Shown here one piece after another: positions 60,279 through 64,000 of a DNA stretch of 64,000 nt. Origin of the DNA: Aristolochia californica (lineage: Eukaryota; Streptophyta; Magnoliopsida; Piperales; Aristolochiaceae); NCBI GenBank assembly GCA_029961685.1, contig JARWKL010000007.1, positions 20,841,013-20,905,012 on the forward strand. The letters run 5' to 3'. The notes beneath the pieces were generated by a model. The model did no database searches. It was not told where the DNA came from and saw only the letters and a list, made by a program, of their open reading frames with translations. How positions within the stretch are numbered: the first letter of the stretch is position 1; each line of letters opens with the position of its first letter. Both the position numbers and the translations under genes were made by a program.

Positions 60279-62301
60279 GAATAGATATTTTTTATTTACA
60301 TTAGTTGTTATTTTAAGTATTTTCCACACATCAACTATAAAATTTTTATTTTGTTGTGATCTTTTTTGCCTTTTTTGTTTACGGGATGAAAGGGGGAGCG
60401 AAAACTCAAAGTTCTGATTTAAGAAAAAAGTGTACATCTAAAATGGAAATGACAATGCACAAACATAGAGAGAGATATTTCCAAAGAGTGTCTGTATGTT
60501 TTAGGGATCGTATGCACTCTTTCGTTTTTATATTTAAGGTTTTGCAATCGTCGGGAAATGGGGGAGGCGGGCGATTTTTAACTGAGTGTTGACATCAAAT
60601 CCATAAGTCATTTCTTACAAAAATATTGCCCGTTACGCATGACAAATCACTTTACAATCATCTATGATTGTTAGCTGAACTTTTTTAATATGGGCAAAAT
60701 AATGGCTTGATTGACTCGGGCAAATATCCCACCTCACGTTCACTAGAGAATTTAATGAGCATTTGCTATTCTCTTTAAAAGCTTTGGATCCAAAGGTCAT
60801 TTGAATCTTTAACATGTTTCTGGCATGCATATCCATTTTTAAAACATGTGTAGGAAAAATCTCCTTCATGTAAAATTCCAAGATGTTAGTTTTGGACTAG
60901 TCGAATTTCCCAAACATGGATAACAAAAATTTTGTGTTCATTTGTGGAGTGTGAATAAATTATCTTCATTTAATTTTTTTATTGTTTTAAACTTTTTCCA
61001 TACATCAACTATGTAATTTTCATTTTGCTGTGATCTATTTGCCTTTTTTGTTTACGGGATGAAGGGAAAGCGAAAAACTCGAAGTTTTGATTTAAGAAAA
61101 ATATGTGCATCTAAAACGGAAATGCACATTGCACATATGTAGAGAGAGATAATTCCAAAGAGTGTCTATAATTTTTAGGGATTGTAAGCACCTTTTCGTT
61201 TTTATATCTCAGCTTTTGCAATCGTCGGGAAAAATGGGTTGCGGAGGATTTTTAACTGAGTGTTGAATTGCAATCCATTAGTCATTTCAAACAAAAATAT
61301 AGCCCGTTACGGATGATAAATCACGTTACAATCATCTATGATTAATTATTTCAGCTTTTTGCAAATGTGCAAAATAATGGCATGTTTGACTCGGCTAAAT
61401 ATCCCACCGCAAGTTCACTTCAGAATTTAATGAGCGTTTTTTATTCTCTTTAAAAGCTTTGCATCCATAGCTCATCTGCATCTTTAACATCTTTCAAACA
61501 TGCATATCCATTTTAAAAACATGTGTCGATGAAATCTCTTTCTTGAAAAATTCCAAGCTATTAGGGTTAAACTAGTGGAATTTCCCAAAATTGGATAACA
61601 AAACTATTGTGTTCATTTGTGTTGGGCGATTAAATTTTATTAATTTATATTTATTATTGTTTTAAATTTTTTCCATACATCAACGATAAAATTTTCACTT
61701 TGTTGTTTGCTTTTTGCCTCGTTTGTGTTCGGGATGAAGGGAGAGCGAAAATTCAAAGTTTTGATTTAAGAAAAAAGTGTACATCTAAAATGGAAAAGCG
61801 CAATGCACAATTGTAGGGAGAGATAATTCCAAAGAGTGTCTATAATTTTTATGGATTGTAAGCTCTTTTTAGTTTTTATATCTCAGGTTTTCCAATCGTC
61901 GGGAAAAATTGGTGGCAGAGGATTTTTAACTGAGTGTTGAATTGCAATCTATAAGTCATTTCATAAAAAAATATAGCCTGTTATGCATGATAAAGAACTT
62001 TACAATCATGTATGATTGTTAGATCAATTTTTTGAAAATGGGCAAAATAATGACTTGTTAGACTCGGGTAAATATCCCACTGCACGTTCATTTGAGAATT
62101 TAATGAGCGTTTGTTATTCTCTTTAAAAGCTTTGCATCCATAGCTCATTTGCATATTTAACATGTTTCAAACATGCATACCCATTTTTAAAACATGTGTC
62201 GATGAAATCTCTTTCTTGCAAAATTCCAAGATTAATAGGGTTGGACTAATGGAATTTCCCAAACTCGGATAACAAAACTTTTGTGTTCATTTGTGGTGTA
62301 T
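60279..62301 (+). repeat. HOR unit, A-B-C with a B patch in C
   Basis: A at 60279, B at 60952, C at 61628 (landmark mutated to gatta). In C, about 62125-62222 is B-type (gcatccatagctc, gtttcaaacatgc, gatgaaatctctttc), after which the C tail resumes (ttaatagggttgg). Confidence 0.92.
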
Positions 62302-64000
62302 GAATAGATATTTTTTATTTACATTAGTTATTTTTTAAAATATTTTCAACACATCAACTATAAAATTTTTATTTTGTTGTGATCTTTTTTGCCTTTTTTG
62401 TTTACGGGATGAAGGGGGAGTGAAAACTCAAAGTTCAGATTTAAGAAAGAAGTGTACATCTAAAATGGCAATGCAAAATGCACAAATGTAGAGAGAGATA
62501 TTTCTAAAGAGTGTCTGTATTTTTTAGGGATCGTATGCACTCTTTCGTTTTTATATCAAAGGTTTTGCAATCGTCGGGAAACGGGGGAGGCGGGCGATTT
62601 TTAACTGAGTGTTGACATCAAATCCATAAGTCATTTCTTACAAAAATATTGCCCGTTACGCATGACAAATCAGTTTACAATCATCTATGGTTGTTAACTC
62701 AACTTTTTTAATATGGGCAAAATAATGTCTTGTTTGACTCGGGCAAATATCCCACCACACGTTCACTTGAGAATTTAATGAGCGTTTGCTATTCTCTTTA
62801 AAATCTTTGGATCCATAGGTCATTTGAATCTTGAACATGTTTCTGGCATTCATATCCATTTTTAAAACATGTGTAGAAAAAATCTCCTTCATCTAAAATT
62901 CCAAGATATTAGTTTTGGACTAGTAGATTTTCCCAAACTTGGATAACAAAACTTTTGTGGTGTGTGAATAAATTTTCTTCATTTAATTTTTTTATTGTTT
63001 TAAACTTTTTCCGTACATCAACTATAAAATTTTCACTTTTCTGTGATCTATTTGCCTTTTTTTTTTTACGGGATGAAGGGAGAGCGAAAAACTCGAAGTT
63101 TTGATTTAAGAAAAAAGTGTACATCTAAATCGGAAATGCTCAATGCACATATGTAGAGAGAGATAATTCCAAAGAGTGTCTGTAATTTTTTGGGATTGTA
63201 AGCACCTTTTCGTTGTTATATCTCAGGTTTTGCAATCGTCTGGAAAAATGGGTTGCGGAGGATTTTTAACTGAGTATTGAATTGCAATCCATAAGTCATT
63301 TCATACAAAAATATAGCCCGTTTCGTATGATAGATCACATTACAATCATCTATGATTAATTATATCAGCTTTTTGCAAATGGGCAAAATAATGGAATGTT
63401 TGACTCGGGTAAATATCCCACCGCACGTTCACTTGAGAATTTAATGAGCGATTGTTATTCTCTTCAAAAGCTTTGCATCCATAGCTCATTTGCATCTTTA
63501 ACATGTTTCAAACATGCATATCCCTTTTTAAAATATGTGTGGATGAAATCTCTTTCTTGCAAAATTCCAAGCTATTAGGGTTAAACTAGTGGAATTTCCC
63601 AAAATTGGATAACAAAACTTTTGTATTCATTTGTGTTGGGTGAATAAATTTTCTTTATTTATATTTGTTATTGTTTTAAATTTTTTCCATACATGAACTA
63701 TAAAATTTTCATTTTGTTGTAAGCTTTTTGCCTAGTTTGTTTTCGGGATGAAGGGAGAGGGAAAAGTCACAGTTTTGATTTAAGAAAAAAGTGTACATCT
63801 AAATTGGAAAAGCACAATGCACAATTGTAGGGAGACATAATTCCAAAGAGTCTCTGTAATTTTTAGGGATTGTAAGCTCTTTTTAGTTTTTATCACTCAG
63901 CTTTTGCAATCATCGGGAAAAATTGGAGGTAGAGAATTTTTAACTGAGTGTTGAATTGCTATCCATAAGTCATTTCATACAAAAATATAGCCCGTTACGC
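62302..64000 (+). repeat. HOR unit, A-B-C (right-truncated)
   Basis: A at 62302 (664 bp; 10 bp lost between two ttgtg copies near 62957), B at 62966, C at 63642. The window ends 359 bp into C, shortly before the dyad region, so the array continues to the right. Confidence 0.94.

Larger units (their letters stand above)
1..64000. repeat. Satellite array, ~674 bp monomer in A-B-C higher-order repeat
   Basis: The entire window is head-to-tail copies of a monomer of about 674-675 bp. Landmarks such as gagaatttaatgagcg and aaatatcccacc recur at that spacing from end to end. Three monomer classes alternate A-B-C, so the true repeat is about 2023 bp. All copies share one orientation. No unrelated sequence interrupts the array, and both window ends lie inside monomers, so it continues beyond both edges. 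This is typical of heterochromatic satellite DNA in eukaryotes; chromosomal location and species are not determinable here. Confidence 0.97.

Noticed and set aside
1924..63578. Many short open frames (60-123 codons) on both strands, including Cys/Phe-rich plus-strand ones in monomer heads.
   Set aside because: They recur at fixed monomer phases and overlap on opposite strands. They have no recognisable domain and change length with each substitution. The longest (56586-56957, 123 codons) arises from an A-type patch in a C tail. They are by-products of the repeat.
1..64000. Regularly spaced repeats as a possible CRISPR array.
   Set aside because: The repeats are contiguous 674 bp monomers without unique spacers of 30-40 bp, and there are no cas genes.
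1..64000. Ribosomal DNA intergenic spacer or 5S rDNA array.
   Set aside because: No rRNA-like conserved sequence or G+C-rich segment occurs in any monomer; all 674 bp are A+T-rich satellite.
1..64000. Bacterial, organellar or viral origin.
   Set aside because: No coding density, ribosome-binding sites, or organellar genes. The layered satellite structure fits nuclear heterochromatin.

Overview
The whole 64 kb window is satellite DNA. It is one uninterrupted tandem array of a monomer of about 674-675 bp, A+T-rich by eye (roughly 70%, not computed). I counted 96 monomer copies or fragments, all in the same orientation. I found no protein-coding gene, RNA gene, transposable element, CRISPR array or operon. 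Short open frames recur at fixed monomer phases on both strands and are by-products of the repetition.

The monomers fall into three alignable but distinct classes, here called A, B and C. They normally follow each other A-B-C, giving a higher-order repeat (HOR) of about 2023 bp. I phased every monomer on the landmark 'gaata' (usually within tgtgaata or gggtgaata). The phase is arbitrary and boundaries are good to a few bases. Class A has gatattttttatttac near its head, gggggaggcgggcg at about +270, gttagctcaac at about +360 and agatattagttttgg near its tail. Class B has cttcatttac, gggttgcggagg, attaattatgtcagc and ctattagggttaaac. Class C has ctttatttatatttg, attggtggcagagg, gttagatcaaattt and cttaatagggttgg.

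Layout: 1-4035 holds two closely related regular HORs. 4036-8079 has the length of two HORs but contains three successive class switches. 8080-21157 is mostly regular, with one shortened B, one missing A and one C/A chimera. 21158-30270 is a block of about 4.5 nearly identical HOR copies at exactly 2023 bp spacing, the youngest amplification in the window. 30271-42450 is regular but more diverged, with conversion-like patches and a 77 bp duplication. 42451-45545 is a scrambled zone with chimeric and truncated monomers and no normal A. 45546-64000 is mostly regular, with an A/B chimera, a 753 bp deletion and a B/C chimera inside a local duplication.

The organisation (large HOR satellite, no interspersed elements in 64 kb, nested amplification, class-switch junctions) points to constitutive heterochromatin of a eukaryotic nuclear chromosome: centromeric, pericentromeric or subtelomeric. 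I do not recognise the satellite family and cannot name the organism. A plant is plausible but not shown by the sequence. The content of interest is the recombination history: register shifts, conversion tracts, private variants shared at long range, and conserved short dyads that could be tested as protein-binding or structural elements.
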